Shown: piece by piece, positions 16,983 through 24,959 of the stretch
Layout of the letters: every line of letters starts with the position of its first letter
How positions within the stretch are numbered: position 1 is the first letter of the stretch
Source of the DNA: a virus
Direction: 5' to 3' (one strand)
Length of the DNA stretch: 28,437 nucleotides
IMG/VR virus record: IMGVR_UViG_3300017971_000654
Location: 1 to 28,437 of that record
Notes under the pieces: model-generated
Databases searched by the model: none
The model's input: only the letters and a program-made list of their open reading frames with translations
Told to the model about the DNA's origin: nothing
Made by a program: the position numbers and the translations under genes

Positions 16983-18224
16983 TTAGATTATTGCATCAAT
17001 GTCACCTACAAGATTGAAATTTTGTACTAGGTAACCGTCTTCAGAATCCTTTGCCCAAACGCAAAAATCCATAACTCGAAAAGTAGCAACCCACGAATGT
17101 AAATCATTTTCGTTTGTGGTTCCTGCTTCTTCAAATTCTTCTACTAACCAAAGTCTATATCGTTCGTCAAGTCCTGTCGATACAATTATCTTATTATTTG
17201 CAAAATATCTTTTTATTTGATTAGATAAACGATAATGATCTACCAGTTTATCCGTTACACACCTTAACGTAAAGAACAAATCACCCTGTATTGGACCAGG
17301 TACTATTATTGCGGAACCATCCGACTTATTACCACAAAAATCTTCACCTGGTAACTGAATCGCGTTTAGAAACGTTACGTTTTCCAGTATAATCTGTGGT
17401 ATATGTTCAACTTCATACCAATCACGACTAGTAGCACTAGCAATGATAGGGCGGTATATCAATCTAATCCACAATACTACACCTGTATTCACCGAACCTG
17501 TTAGCGTAATTACCTTGGTTCCACTATCATAACTATCCAAAATATCAGTGTCATGTTCTGAATCAGTATCATGATTGAACACTGAATCTACATCAATAAT
17601 ATTATAGTCTACATCAATCGGGTAACCATCTAGATCAAGAGTTGTTCCAGTTGTTTGCATAGTAACCGGAAATCTTGCAATACAAGAAACATTACTTGTC
17701 ATATTTCGGATTACCGATCTCAAAACTATATCTTCTTCTTCTGAATCTAAAAGTGCACTATAGGCAACTACAATTTCCTCTAGTTCAGGGGTTTCTGTCT
17801 CATCTGTAGTGCTCAAATTGACAATCACTTGTAGTTTACGTTCTGTAACTGGAAAGGTGGTAATATTGTTCGCAATCTCGGCTTCTGTGTTCCAGTTGGT
17901 TGTATCTATCTCCCAACTGTCACCATCCCAATAATATTGATCAGTACCATCACCTAAACGAAACCCCGCGCTTGTAACCTGTGAATTGTTGACTGTTTTA
18001 TGATCGATTACAGCGTAGAAACCTAACCACTGCTTTACCGCCGTTGGATTAGCAATCCATGATTTCACATACAAATCGTCATCTGTTGGGTAGGTATCTG
18101 TACCATATGTACCCAATTGCGCTTTATTGGTTATAGGATTCAATCTGGTATTCGCACCTAAAGTGATCCTGTTTCTATCCTGTTCTCGCCATGTGAAATG
18201 CTTTATAAATTTTCTTAAATCCAT
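16983..18224 (-). CDS. Probable tail terminator / neck protein with extra beta domains (413 aa)
   Basis: Lies between the tail-completion gene and the sheath gene, the position of the tail terminator in many phages. The C-terminal 130 residues (GPIQGDLFFTLRCVTDKLVDHYRLSNQIKRYF, then VEEFEEAGTTNENDLHSWVATFRVMDFCVW) show the strand, long helix, strands pattern of terminator proteins. Typical terminators have only 130-200 aa, so the first 280 residues are additional: an acidic N-terminal part with YYWDGDSWEIDTTNW and a beta-rich middle (IDVDYNIIDVDSVFNHD, KVITLTGSVNTGVVLWIRL). These could form a collar or whisker on the neck. It begins 1 base after the previous stop (SD CAGGTAAGTAAG-ATG). The functional call is an inference from position and C-terminal pattern. 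Confidence 0.6.
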   Translation of the reverse strand: MDLRKFIKHFTWREQDRNRITLGANTRLNPITNKAQLGTYGTDTYPTDDDLYVKSWIANPTAVKQWLGFYAVIDHKTVNNSQVTSAGFRLGDGTDQYYWDGDSWEIDTTNWNTEAEIANNITTFPVTERKLQVIVNLSTTDETETPELEEIVVAYSALLDSEEEDIVLRSVIRNMTSNVSCIARFPVTMQTTGTTLDLDGYPIDVDYNIIDVDSVFNHDTDSEHDTDILDSYDSGTKVITLTGSVNTGVVLWIRLIYRPIIASATSRDWYEVEHIPQIILENVTFLNAIQLPGEDFCGNKSDGSAIIVPGPIQGDLFFTLRCVTDKLVDHYRLSNQIKRYFANNKIIVSTGLDERYRLWLVEEFEEAGTTNENDLHSWVATFRVMDFCVWAKDSEDGYLVQNFNLVGDIDAII

Positions 18225-18225
18225 C

Positions 18226-18879
18226 TTACTTACCTGCTTTGCTTGCTATTTCTTTAAATGCTTGTCTTATTGATGTATTCCATTCTTTTTCAACTTCTTT
18301 TTTTAATCCAGGATCACGCATAGCATTCCTAATAAAAGGACGCGCCGGAATAATTATAGCTTTAGTTTTCTTAGACAATGGATAAAACTTCTTTTTTGCC
18401 GCTGTATCCCATAATTTTTTAGCTCTACCTTCTAAAACTTCAGGGCTCATATCACCTTTACTTACTAAATATAACAACCAAAACATATGACGCATCTCAT
18501 TGGTTACTTTTATTATAGCACCTTGATGTAACATTAATGCAAGATTATATTCTTTATTCGTTCTTTTTACACCTATAAACGCTAAATCCCAATCCTGTAC
18601 ATCATAAGTAATCGCATTAAAAAGATCACCTTGATCAACTAATGGTTTAGCTCGATTGCCACGATTACCTTTTATTGTTTTTGTTAAGGCGGCATTTTGT
18701 GGTTTAACTCCACTTCTAATACCTTGTCTTATTCTACCTTGTAATCTGATAGCGTTTCTTTTTGTTGCTCTTCTTACATGTTTTTTAAATACATTTGTAA
18801 TCTGTCTTGGGGTTAACCCTTCAATTGTGGCTTTCCAGCCATCCGGTGTTAACTTTATTTCAAAAACCTTCGGCGGCAT
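18226..18879 (-). CDS. Tail completion protein, HK97 gp10 / Mu gpG-like virion morphogenesis family (217 aa)
   Basis: A neck or tail completion protein needed to join tails to heads. Family-like features: a basic helical N-terminal half (NVFKKHVRRATKRNAIRLQGRIRQGI), a central PLVDQGDLFNAITYDV strand motif, a further strand AFIGVKRTNKEYNLALMLHQGA, and the strongly conserved PARPFIRNAM motif before a C-terminal amphipathic helix. The protein is very basic overall. It starts immediately after the stop of the head-closure gene (TAA-ATG, SD GGAG) and is followed one base later by the probable terminator gene. The length is slightly longer than Mu gpG (156 aa) because of an insertion around residues 125-165 (MRHMFWLLYLVSKGDMSPEVLEGRAKKLW). 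Confidence 0.82.
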   Translation of the reverse strand: MPPKVFEIKLTPDGWKATIEGLTPRQITNVFKKHVRRATKRNAIRLQGRIRQGIRSGVKPQNAALTKTIKGNRGNRAKPLVDQGDLFNAITYDVQDWDLAFIGVKRTNKEYNLALMLHQGAIIKVTNEMRHMFWLLYLVSKGDMSPEVLEGRAKKLWDTAAKKKFYPLSKKTKAIIIPARPFIRNAMRDPGLKKEVEKEWNTSIRQAFKEIASKAGK

Positions 18880-19281
18880 TTATGAACTCCGATGCTTCGC
18901 CGGTTGTCTATCAGCGAAATGTGCTTTAACCAAAGTATGTCCATAACTTGGATAATGCCCTAAAGGTTCTAACCTGGTAATATAACAATCATGTTCTACG
19001 TTTCCTATCTGTGTAATCCGATCATTTACTCGTAACGTTACAGATTCAGAATCTAAATCGCGTTTTCTAAATAATACATATCCGCGCTCTTCTTCTCTTG
19101 GTCCGCCGGAAGACGGCGTTTGATCGTCACTAGATCCATACTTTACTTGACCCGGCAACACAACAACCGTGCTTCTCGCCGCTTGCTGCACAGGTTCACG
19201 CGCTTCTGTATCATATATTGTATTATCGTAATCAATACAAACTAATCTGACATTAACAGCATGTAACAACCTTGGATACAT
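18880..19281 (-). CDS. Probable head-closure (stopper) protein, SPP1 gp16-like (133 aa)
   Basis: A small beta-rich protein in the slot of the head-closure/stopper protein between the adaptor and tail-completion genes. Strands are visible (VRLVCIDYDNTIYD, STVVVLPGQVKYG, RGYVLFRKRDL, SVTLRVNDRITQIG, DCYITRLEPLG), with a pattern like the barrel of gp16/HK97 gp7-type stoppers (a 'd.i..iG....y.v...eP.GhY' end). I chose the ATG at 19281 because it overlaps the upstream stop by one base (TAATG), the coupling used elsewhere in this cluster; the longer in-frame alternative would need a TTG at 19296 inside the upstream gene. It ends directly against the next ATG. Family assignment is moderate. Confidence 0.68.
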   Translation of the reverse strand: MYPRLLHAVNVRLVCIDYDNTIYDTEAREPVQQAARSTVVVLPGQVKYGSSDDQTPSSGGPREEERGYVLFRKRDLDSESVTLRVNDRITQIGNVEHDCYITRLEPLGHYPSYGHTLVKAHFADRQPAKHRSS

Positions 19282-20375
19282 TAGTAATAACTCCAATTGC
19301 TAGGTGTTGCGATCCCTATCGGCGCTTTATATAGTTTTATTATATCAAGTATTTCCTGATCACCAGTTAAACCAGATAATCCAACCCTTCTAGCAGCCAT
19401 GCTACTTGATGCATATTTTATCATATGCCCGTCAGTTCTTTCTTCAACTACAACGCCCGCAATAGTTAACGGCGCCGGTGCGGGTGCACTACCACCTAAA
19501 GGCACATAAAGCGGATTAGTAAGTTTCTCGATTACTAACTTCAATAGCGCCCTTTTAATTAGAAGTGGTGTAGAACCATCAGATTCAGTGAAACCAAAAT
19601 CCCCACTTATTATTTGATTCTGATAACCCTTTACAAACTTTAATCTTTCAGGTGAATAAGGTGCTGTAAAAACGCTTCTTGTATCTTCAGATCTTATAAG
19701 TTTTACTCTAGGATTACGCCGATCATCTGGATACGTTCTAGAATTATAAACTTTATAGAGATCAGTATCTAAATCTGTAGTTGAACTGTTTATCCTCAAA
19801 TAATCGCAAGTTATTATTGGTACACCTAAATGTATTGTGTCTGTATCGTCACCATCGAAACTTATTGTAAGACTACGTGAATAAAACCATTGTCTACAGG
19901 CGCGCTCTAAAGCAGATTGCCAAGTGGTTATTGCTGCATTAACTGTAGCATCCGGAAAATCTTCCGCCGTTAACCCTTCCGCCCTAACATCGTCTACAGT
20001 TATATAATATTCACCAGGTAAACCCTCAACGTCTAACAACTCAAAATCTTCGGCGCCGGTTTGCCAGTCTGAACCTTCTAGATATTTCCACCTCCAATAT
20101 ATACGATGTGTACCTAAAGTTGCATCTAATTCCGGCGTCCATCCTTGCGTATTAGTATTATCATACGCATAATAAGAACCTGTTTCAAATCTACCCGGCG
20201 AATCTGTAACATCTTCCCAGTCTGAAGAAGGAAACACTTGATCACCGGGCAAACCGCCTTCAATATTGAAGATACGAAATTCAACAGCATACATATTTGT
20301 TTTATTACCGTTTACAGTAATAAACCAATTGATGTTACTGGTTATATTCTCTTCACCTCTTGCAATAGCTGTCAT
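19281..20375 (-). CDS. Head-tail connector adaptor with extra N-terminal beta domain (364 aa)
   Basis: Residues about 123-345 look like the adaptor family (HK97 gp6 / SPP1 gp15 type) that binds under the portal: YITVDDVRAEGLTAEDF begins the helix pair, AAITTWQSALERACRQWFYSR is the long helix, followed by LTISFDGDDTDTIHLGVPIITCDYLRIN, the typical strand pair with its V-P-I motif, and late helices (LLIKRALLKLVIEKLTNPLY). The first 120 residues are an extra beta-sandwich-like domain (NWFITVNGNKTNMYAVEFRI, GSYYAYDNTNTQGWTPEL, THRIYWRWKY), which the HK97 and SPP1 proteins of about 100 aa lack. It overlaps the upstream 89-aa gene by four bases (ATGA) and the stopper gene by one. The extra domain may reach outward from the neck. 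Confidence 0.8.
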   Translation of the reverse strand: MTAIARGEENITSNINWFITVNGNKTNMYAVEFRIFNIEGGLPGDQVFPSSDWEDVTDSPGRFETGSYYAYDNTNTQGWTPELDATLGTHRIYWRWKYLEGSDWQTGAEDFELLDVEGLPGEYYITVDDVRAEGLTAEDFPDATVNAAITTWQSALERACRQWFYSRSLTISFDGDDTDTIHLGVPIITCDYLRINSSTTDLDTDLYKVYNSRTYPDDRRNPRVKLIRSEDTRSVFTAPYSPERLKFVKGYQNQIISGDFGFTESDGSTPLLIKRALLKLVIEKLTNPLYVPLGGSAPAPAPLTIAGVVVEERTDGHMIKYASSSMAARRVGLSGLTGDQEILDIIKLYKAPIGIATPSNWSYY

Positions 20376-20641
20376 GGTAAAACCCCATCTGGATCGAACG
20401 GCGAACCAACCGCAACTTCTTCAACGTAAAAACCTTGCATTATAGTTCCAGTTAACGGCGCCGTTGTTAACGTCACTTGTGTACTACTATCCTCAACACA
20501 ACCAAAAGTATCATCATCTTGGTTGTATACACTACCATTCCAAATTGGCCTAAAAGTACCTGATTCAAAAGCCGTTGGGGTTGTAAAAACCCTATTTGAT
20601 CCGTTTACTGTTCCTGTTAAATCTTTTATTACTGTAGCCAT
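20372..20641 (-). CDS. Small phage beta-domain protein (89 aa)
   Basis: Pattern DLTGTVNGSNRVFTTPTAF, then GTFRPIWNGSVYN, STQVTLTTAPLTGTIMQGFYVEE is a recurrent small phage domain with the form 'DL.G..NG.N..FTT...', 'NG', 'tvtLt..P..Gt.i...Y', found in virion and fibre proteins. It is usually one domain of a larger protein; here it stands alone. The gene begins with SD GAGGTTTC before ATG and its stop overlaps the adaptor start (ATGA), so translation is coupled to a neck protein. It may be a neck or head decoration. The domain pattern is recalled, not searched. Confidence 0.72.
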   Translation of the reverse strand: MATVIKDLTGTVNGSNRVFTTPTAFESGTFRPIWNGSVYNQDDDTFGCVEDSSTQVTLTTAPLTGTIMQGFYVEEVAVGSPFDPDGVLP

Positions 20642-20665
20642 TTTTGAAACCTCTAAACCTTATTA

Positions 20666-21457
20666 TCACGGCGTGTATGGGAAATCTACCCACGATCCAT
20701 TATTTCTTACCTGTGCAGTGCCATCTGTTGTGTTATAGATAATCATACCGTCTAAAGCCGTTAAAGCGTTACGTTGCGTTGTAGTTAAACGTGGTAATCG
20801 TGGTACGGCTACCGTACCCCTAAAATCTAAAGATACACTTGTATCAACGGCAGACGGCGAAGCCGCACTATCGCCGATCGACATATAACCCCTATGATGC
20901 CAATCTACCGTTAAAGCTGTATTGCCAGATATAACGTCGCCATCACCAGAACTAGTGTTTATATTTACTTCACCTATTCCTTGTAACCATAATGTACCAC
21001 CTGCGCCGTTTGCAACATCACCATTGCCACCTGTAGACGCTCTAATATGTACTTCGCCTCCATCGCCGCCTGTACCACCTGTGCCTATTACAGCAGCGCC
21101 ACCTGCACCACTCCAAAGTTGTATTCTACCACCATCACCGCCATCTACACCTTCAGCACTACCGGCGCCACCAGCACCACAATATCCAAAAAAACCGCCA
21201 CCTGTACCGCCAACATAAGAAGCGTTTGAGGCGTCGCCACCATCACCTAAATTTACATATATACCACCACCGTCACCACCGTTTAGCACTGTACTATCAC
21301 CACCGTTTCCAGTGTCTATCGTCCACTTTGAACCGTCACCACCACTTGTACCATCAGAACCATTACCTAAGTTCCAATCCATATGTTGTGCATTATTATT
21401 AGCATTATCTGGCGTAAATATTCTTAAGTTCAATAACTTAGCTCTACTGATAGCCAT
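20666..21457 (-). CDS. Glycine-rich repeat adhesin-like protein (263 aa)
   Basis: Residues 30-165 are unusually Gly-rich, with short hydrophobic strands separated by Gly/Asp/Ala runs (GGDGGGIYVNLGDGG, GGDGGRIQLWSGAGG, GGDGGEVHIRASTGG, GAGGTLWLQG) at about 20-28-residue spacing. This could fold as a beta-solenoid or polyglycine-type stack; glycine-rich adhesins of phages such as S16 gp38 use polyglycine layers, but I do not claim homology. The C-terminal 45 residues (LTTTQRNALTALDGMIIYN, ending NNGSWVDF) repeat a motif present twice in the 1001-aa fibre-like protein. SD GGAAGGGT before ATG. It probably forms a fibre or decoration. The Gly-rich part makes plus-strand open frames look long, but they are shadows. 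Confidence 0.78.
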   Translation of the reverse strand: MAISRAKLLNLRIFTPDNANNNAQHMDWNLGNGSDGTSGGDGSKWTIDTGNGGDSTVLNGGDGGGIYVNLGDGGDASNASYVGGTGGGFFGYCGAGGAGSAEGVDGGDGGRIQLWSGAGGAAVIGTGGTGGDGGEVHIRASTGGNGDVANGAGGTLWLQGIGEVNINTSSGDGDVISGNTALTVDWHHRGYMSIGDSAASPSAVDTSVSLDFRGTVAVPRLPRLTTTQRNALTALDGMIIYNTTDGTAQVRNNGSWVDFPYTP

Positions 21458-21462
21458 CGTTC

Positions 21463-21948
21463 TTACCCTTCCGCAAAACCCGCTTCTCTATTCGTGCGTT
21501 CAAGAAGGTCTAACCAGTTTTTCTTCGAGACTTTCTTTCGAATAAACTTTCCCATATCTTCTTCTGACATAAGATTACTCATCAGATAAATAATCACAGG
21601 CACGATCTCTATGCCAAACTTCTGTAGCTTTATGCCTATGAAACGCATGACTACCCTATCAACTGTCGTATGTGTATTATATTTTATTCGAAGCCTCGCT
21701 TCTTCAAATTGCTCCTCTAAGTTCTCATGAATCTCTACACCTGCGGCCTCTATCATCTGAGATAACACTCTTATCCCCAACTCATTGTCTCTAGCAGCTA
21801 TACTGTTTAAAAGATAACCTGATGGAGCGTTTTTGTAAAAATCATCAGGACCTTTGCATTGTGCTACCCAACGAACCGCTTCTTTACATGATGAATTATT
21901 ATTTACAGATTTCCACCAATCCATTCTTTGAAAGTTATATTTTTTCAT
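21463..21948 (-). CDS. Helical protein of unknown function within the adhesin block (161 aa)
   Basis: Unlike its neighbours, this protein is largely helical and charged, with WWKSVNNNSSCKEAVRWVAQC near the N-terminus, a central helix (NLEEQFEEARLRIKY) and a hydrophobic segment (IGIKLQKFGIEIVPVIIYLM) before a basic end (KFIRKKVSKKNW). I do not recognise a family. The ATG at 21948 lies 2 bases after the upstream stop with a TTAGGTTAGTT SD-like sequence; a longer in-frame reading would need a TTG at 21969 inside the upstream gene, so I take the ATG. In this position it could be an assembly chaperone for the neighbouring fibre-like proteins or a regulatory protein; both are guesses. Confidence 0.75.
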   Translation of the reverse strand: MKKYNFQRMDWWKSVNNNSSCKEAVRWVAQCKGPDDFYKNAPSGYLLNSIAARDNELGIRVLSQMIEAAGVEIHENLEEQFEEARLRIKYNTHTTVDRVVMRFIGIKLQKFGIEIVPVIIYLMSNLMSEEDMGKFIRKKVSKKNWLDLLERTNREAGFAEG

Positions 21949-21950
21949 AA

Positions 21951-24900
21951 CTAACCTAACTGTATCCAATTACTTGTACCATCTGACACAAATACCGCCC
22001 ATTGATTGTCATCATCTAATACAAATATTTTTATTTCATCTATTGTATCTGCACCATTCGGAATTACATCTATGTCATACCCAGGCTGACCATTATAATA
22101 TGCTTTTACAGCTATAGCTAATCCTTTATTCGACGCCGCAATTGCTGGTAAATTTACAGTTATCTCCCCTCCACCACCTGACTGTGGGTCGGCTCTTACC
22201 AGTTCGCCTATACTAGCTGTATAGGGACTATCCGATGAATCTATCTGGGTCACTACATCCCAACGTGCGCCTGGAATAGAGCCTAACGTGATGCTCTTTT
22301 TACTATAACTATCCGCTGCATCTTCAATCAATAATTCATCTGTTATCGTCGGAGTTGATTTTAAAGCTATTGCAGAAATTTCACTGGAACTATTTGAGAT
22401 TAAAGAAGCATCTGAAACTGCACTATTCAATTGTGCCAAAGTCCCTGTTCCAATGTTAGCAATACTAGTGCTGTGCGGATTAGCTGTACTGGAAATATGT
22501 GAATCTATTTGCGCATGGGTATTTGTACCGTCATTTAATAGATCACCATGATCGATCTGGGAACCATCATTTCCCGTGCCACTATGGGTATGCCCAGCGG
22601 AATCATCAAATTGAACCATCCCCTCAGTTAAAACTATCCATTCCATTCCCGTAGACGTAGCGGAGTTCGCCCACAAAAACCGATAATCCGATCCTATAGC
22701 CAGTCGATCATGATCCGTTGAATATGTAAACAAATCACCTTTAGTAGTTGTAGGAAATATCGCCCCTATTGTTGTACGCTTTTTATTATTACTATCTTCA
22801 GTGTCTTCTATCAAAAGATAATCGGCAGATACAGGATTAGATTTTAAACTTATCGCCGCTATTTCTCCCGCTGTATCATCATGAATAGAATTACTATGAT
22901 AATGTATTGTGCAATCACCAGAACCCGTTAAAGATACATATTGTGAATTTGTTAATGAACTAACCCACCCACCGTTTTGATATTCCTGGAAAACTCCAAG
23001 TGTACTATTATAAATATACATCCCATTTTCAGGAGTTATCGCGTTCCGTTGTGTTGTGGTAAGTACATTCGGCATAAACGCGGCATCAGTTTCAGCACAA
23101 CGAATAGATGCATCACCACTCATAGCACCTGAACCACCTATACGCACTCTACCATTAGCACTATCAAAAACTAAATTTGCACTACCAGCAACATTAGTTC
23201 CAGAACCATAAAGAATTTGTGTATCACTAGCTGTACCTGGAATGCCATCTAAATCTGCTATACTTACTTCATCTGAACCACCGTTTTCATGTGTTGAAGC
23301 GTGCGCTGATGGAACAGTAGAAGTTAAATCTACCTCTGAACCGGCAGCATCAGGTAACCAAAACAAACCATCATCACTAGTCTTCTTATATAACCTACCT
23401 AAACCCGCACCTGGATTACTCGGCGCCGATATATCAGCTAATTGGTAATAACCTGTATTTGTAACATTTACAGCGCCAGATATGTTATTTGAATCATCTA
23501 TTGTAATCCCAGAATCTTGAATGCCTTTAGCGCCACCGTCACCTCTTACAATCGTGTTATCTGTTATATTTAAAGCAGCCGTAACATCACCTTGGTTACC
23601 AGGTATATTCTCCCATGAACCACCATTTCTAGCCTGTATAGTACCAAGCGTACTATTATAAATAATCATTCCGTTTTCAGCAGTTAAAGCATCACGTTGT
23701 GTTGTAGTAAGTACATTCGGTATAAACGCGGCATCAGTCATAGCCAATCTAATCGATGCATCACCCCACGTTCCAGGTATACTACCGCCAATCTGAATAC
23801 GTTCAGTATTCATATCACCTAATATTATATTGCCTATATTTAACTCTCTATCTATATTAACCGCAGACGCATCTAACCCATTACCGATTATAATATTTAA
23901 CTGTCCAGATGTAATGTTATCACCGGCACGACTACCAATTAATGTATTACCTTGCCCATACGCAAGCATACCGGCTCTAAAACCAACAGCAGTGTTGTTG
24001 TCAGTATTTATAGCACCTTGTAATGAATATGCGCCGATTCCTGTATTATTGTCACCACCTTCAACACCTTCGCCAGAACCATAACCATACCATGTATTAT
24101 TAGCACCTGAAGCCGTCCCAATATTTCCAGGTAAACCATCACCCATTGCAGTACACCGTGTAGAATAACCTATAGATATCAACCCTGTATTAAGTGTAAT
24201 CCCATCTGTACCATCAAAGGTTAAATTTGCACTGCCGGCAATTGTATCTGAACCTGATCCATAAGCTATTTGACTTGACGCTATTGAACCACCTATACCA
24301 TCAATAACATCTGTTATATTTATAGGTGTACCATCATTACCAGATCCGCTATGTGTATGCCCGGTTGAATCGTCAAATCCAACCATTGATTCAACTAAAG
24401 TAACCCAATCTAAATATGTGCTATTTGATGTATTTACTCTAAAAAATTGGTTATTCGTTCCAATCGGTTGACGTGTATCGCCACCCGCATCATGAACATA
24501 AACATCGCCTTGACTTGTTAACGGCGAATACATACCGCCACCACCATCGTCAACGGCGTCAATTATTTCTTCAAAGTCTACAAGAAAACCTTTTCCAGGA
24601 TATTCATACAGTTCACCCATCGCTGGTTTTCTTAAGGATAAATACCTAGTGGAAAACGCTACTGCATTTGTTAAAACTTCACTTGTACCGTCTAAAGTTA
24701 CACGAATTAAATAAGTGCCGGATACATCAGCGGTAGGTGTAAATGTAGGCGATGCTGCCGTTTCACTTGATAATGTAGCAGAAGCACCAACAGGCTGATC
24801 AACTATCTCCCATGTATACCCAGTAACACCAGTATCATCATCAATTGAAAGTGTAACTAAAGGCGGAGTAGGTGATACAACAGAGTATGCATACTCTAAA

Positions 24901-24956
24901 GCTACACCAGGTGAACCAGGGGTTTGCCCTTCTACGCTTATTATAATCTCAGCCAT
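21951..24956 (-). CDS. Large modular fibre/adhesin-like virion protein (1001 aa)
   Basis: Residues 1-100 form an Ig/PKD-like domain (TLSIDDDTGVTGYTWEIVDQ, then SPTFTPTADVSGTYLIRVTL). Residues 140-250 are a stalk-like segment with GHTHSGSGNDG. Residues 285-345 show Hep_Hag/YadA-head-like repeats (NNTGIGAYSL, NNTAVGFRAG, GNTLIGSRAG), which in trimeric autotransporter adhesins form a beta-roll. Then come two copies of a TTTQRDALTAENGM-type motif (417-448; 633-664), a second stalk with GHTHSGTGNDG (740-802), and a C-terminal tip region (900-1001) with VIPNGADTIDEI and VFVSDGTSNWIQL, typical of phage fibre ends. Several segments are internal duplicates. No membrane or signal sequence, so it is a virion protein, probably trimeric. 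Its place before the neck genes suggests a head or neck fibre. Confidence 0.85.
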   Translation of the reverse strand: MAEIIISVEGQTPGSPGVALEYAYSVVSPTPPLVTLSIDDDTGVTGYTWEIVDQPVGASATLSSETAASPTFTPTADVSGTYLIRVTLDGTSEVLTNAVAFSTRYLSLRKPAMGELYEYPGKGFLVDFEEIIDAVDDGGGGMYSPLTSQGDVYVHDAGGDTRQPIGTNNQFFRVNTSNSTYLDWVTLVESMVGFDDSTGHTHSGSGNDGTPINITDVIDGIGGSIASSQIAYGSGSDTIAGSANLTFDGTDGITLNTGLISIGYSTRCTAMGDGLPGNIGTASGANNTWYGYGSGEGVEGGDNNTGIGAYSLQGAINTDNNTAVGFRAGMLAYGQGNTLIGSRAGDNITSGQLNIIIGNGLDASAVNIDRELNIGNIILGDMNTERIQIGGSIPGTWGDASIRLAMTDAAFIPNVLTTTQRDALTAENGMIIYNSTLGTIQARNGGSWENIPGNQGDVTAALNITDNTIVRGDGGAKGIQDSGITIDDSNNISGAVNVTNTGYYQLADISAPSNPGAGLGRLYKKTSDDGLFWLPDAAGSEVDLTSTVPSAHASTHENGGSDEVSIADLDGIPGTASDTQILYGSGTNVAGSANLVFDSANGRVRIGGSGAMSGDASIRCAETDAAFMPNVLTTTQRNAITPENGMYIYNSTLGVFQEYQNGGWVSSLTNSQYVSLTGSGDCTIHYHSNSIHDDTAGEIAAISLKSNPVSADYLLIEDTEDSNNKKRTTIGAIFPTTTKGDLFTYSTDHDRLAIGSDYRFLWANSATSTGMEWIVLTEGMVQFDDSAGHTHSGTGNDGSQIDHGDLLNDGTNTHAQIDSHISSTANPHSTSIANIGTGTLAQLNSAVSDASLISNSSSEISAIALKSTPTITDELLIEDAADSYSKKSITLGSIPGARWDVVTQIDSSDSPYTASIGELVRADPQSGGGGEITVNLPAIAASNKGLAIAVKAYYNGQPGYDIDVIPNGADTIDEIKIFVLDDDNQWAVFVSDGTSNWIQLG

Positions 24957-24959
24957 TTT

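Noticed and set aside
1431-20375. A contractile injection system (tailocin or eCIS) rather than a phage
   Set aside because: The baseplate genes are compatible with one, but head-tail adaptor, stopper, tail-completion and terminator-like genes together with a long tape measure and the lack of an AAA+ ATPase gene favour a complete phage.
20451-20471. 12-bp palindrome AACGGCGCCGTT flanked by GTTAAC on both sides
   Set aside because: It lies inside the 89-aa gene in a Val/Leu/Thr/Gly-coding stretch, has no T-run, and occurs once; probably chance given the frequent GGCG/GCCG clusters.
20922-21229. Plus-strand open frames (98 and 60 aa) rich in Pro/Ser/Thr
   Set aside because: They are the reverse-strand shadow of the glycine-rich repeat gene; the Pro richness is simply the complement of Gly codons, and no SD or conserved feature is seen.
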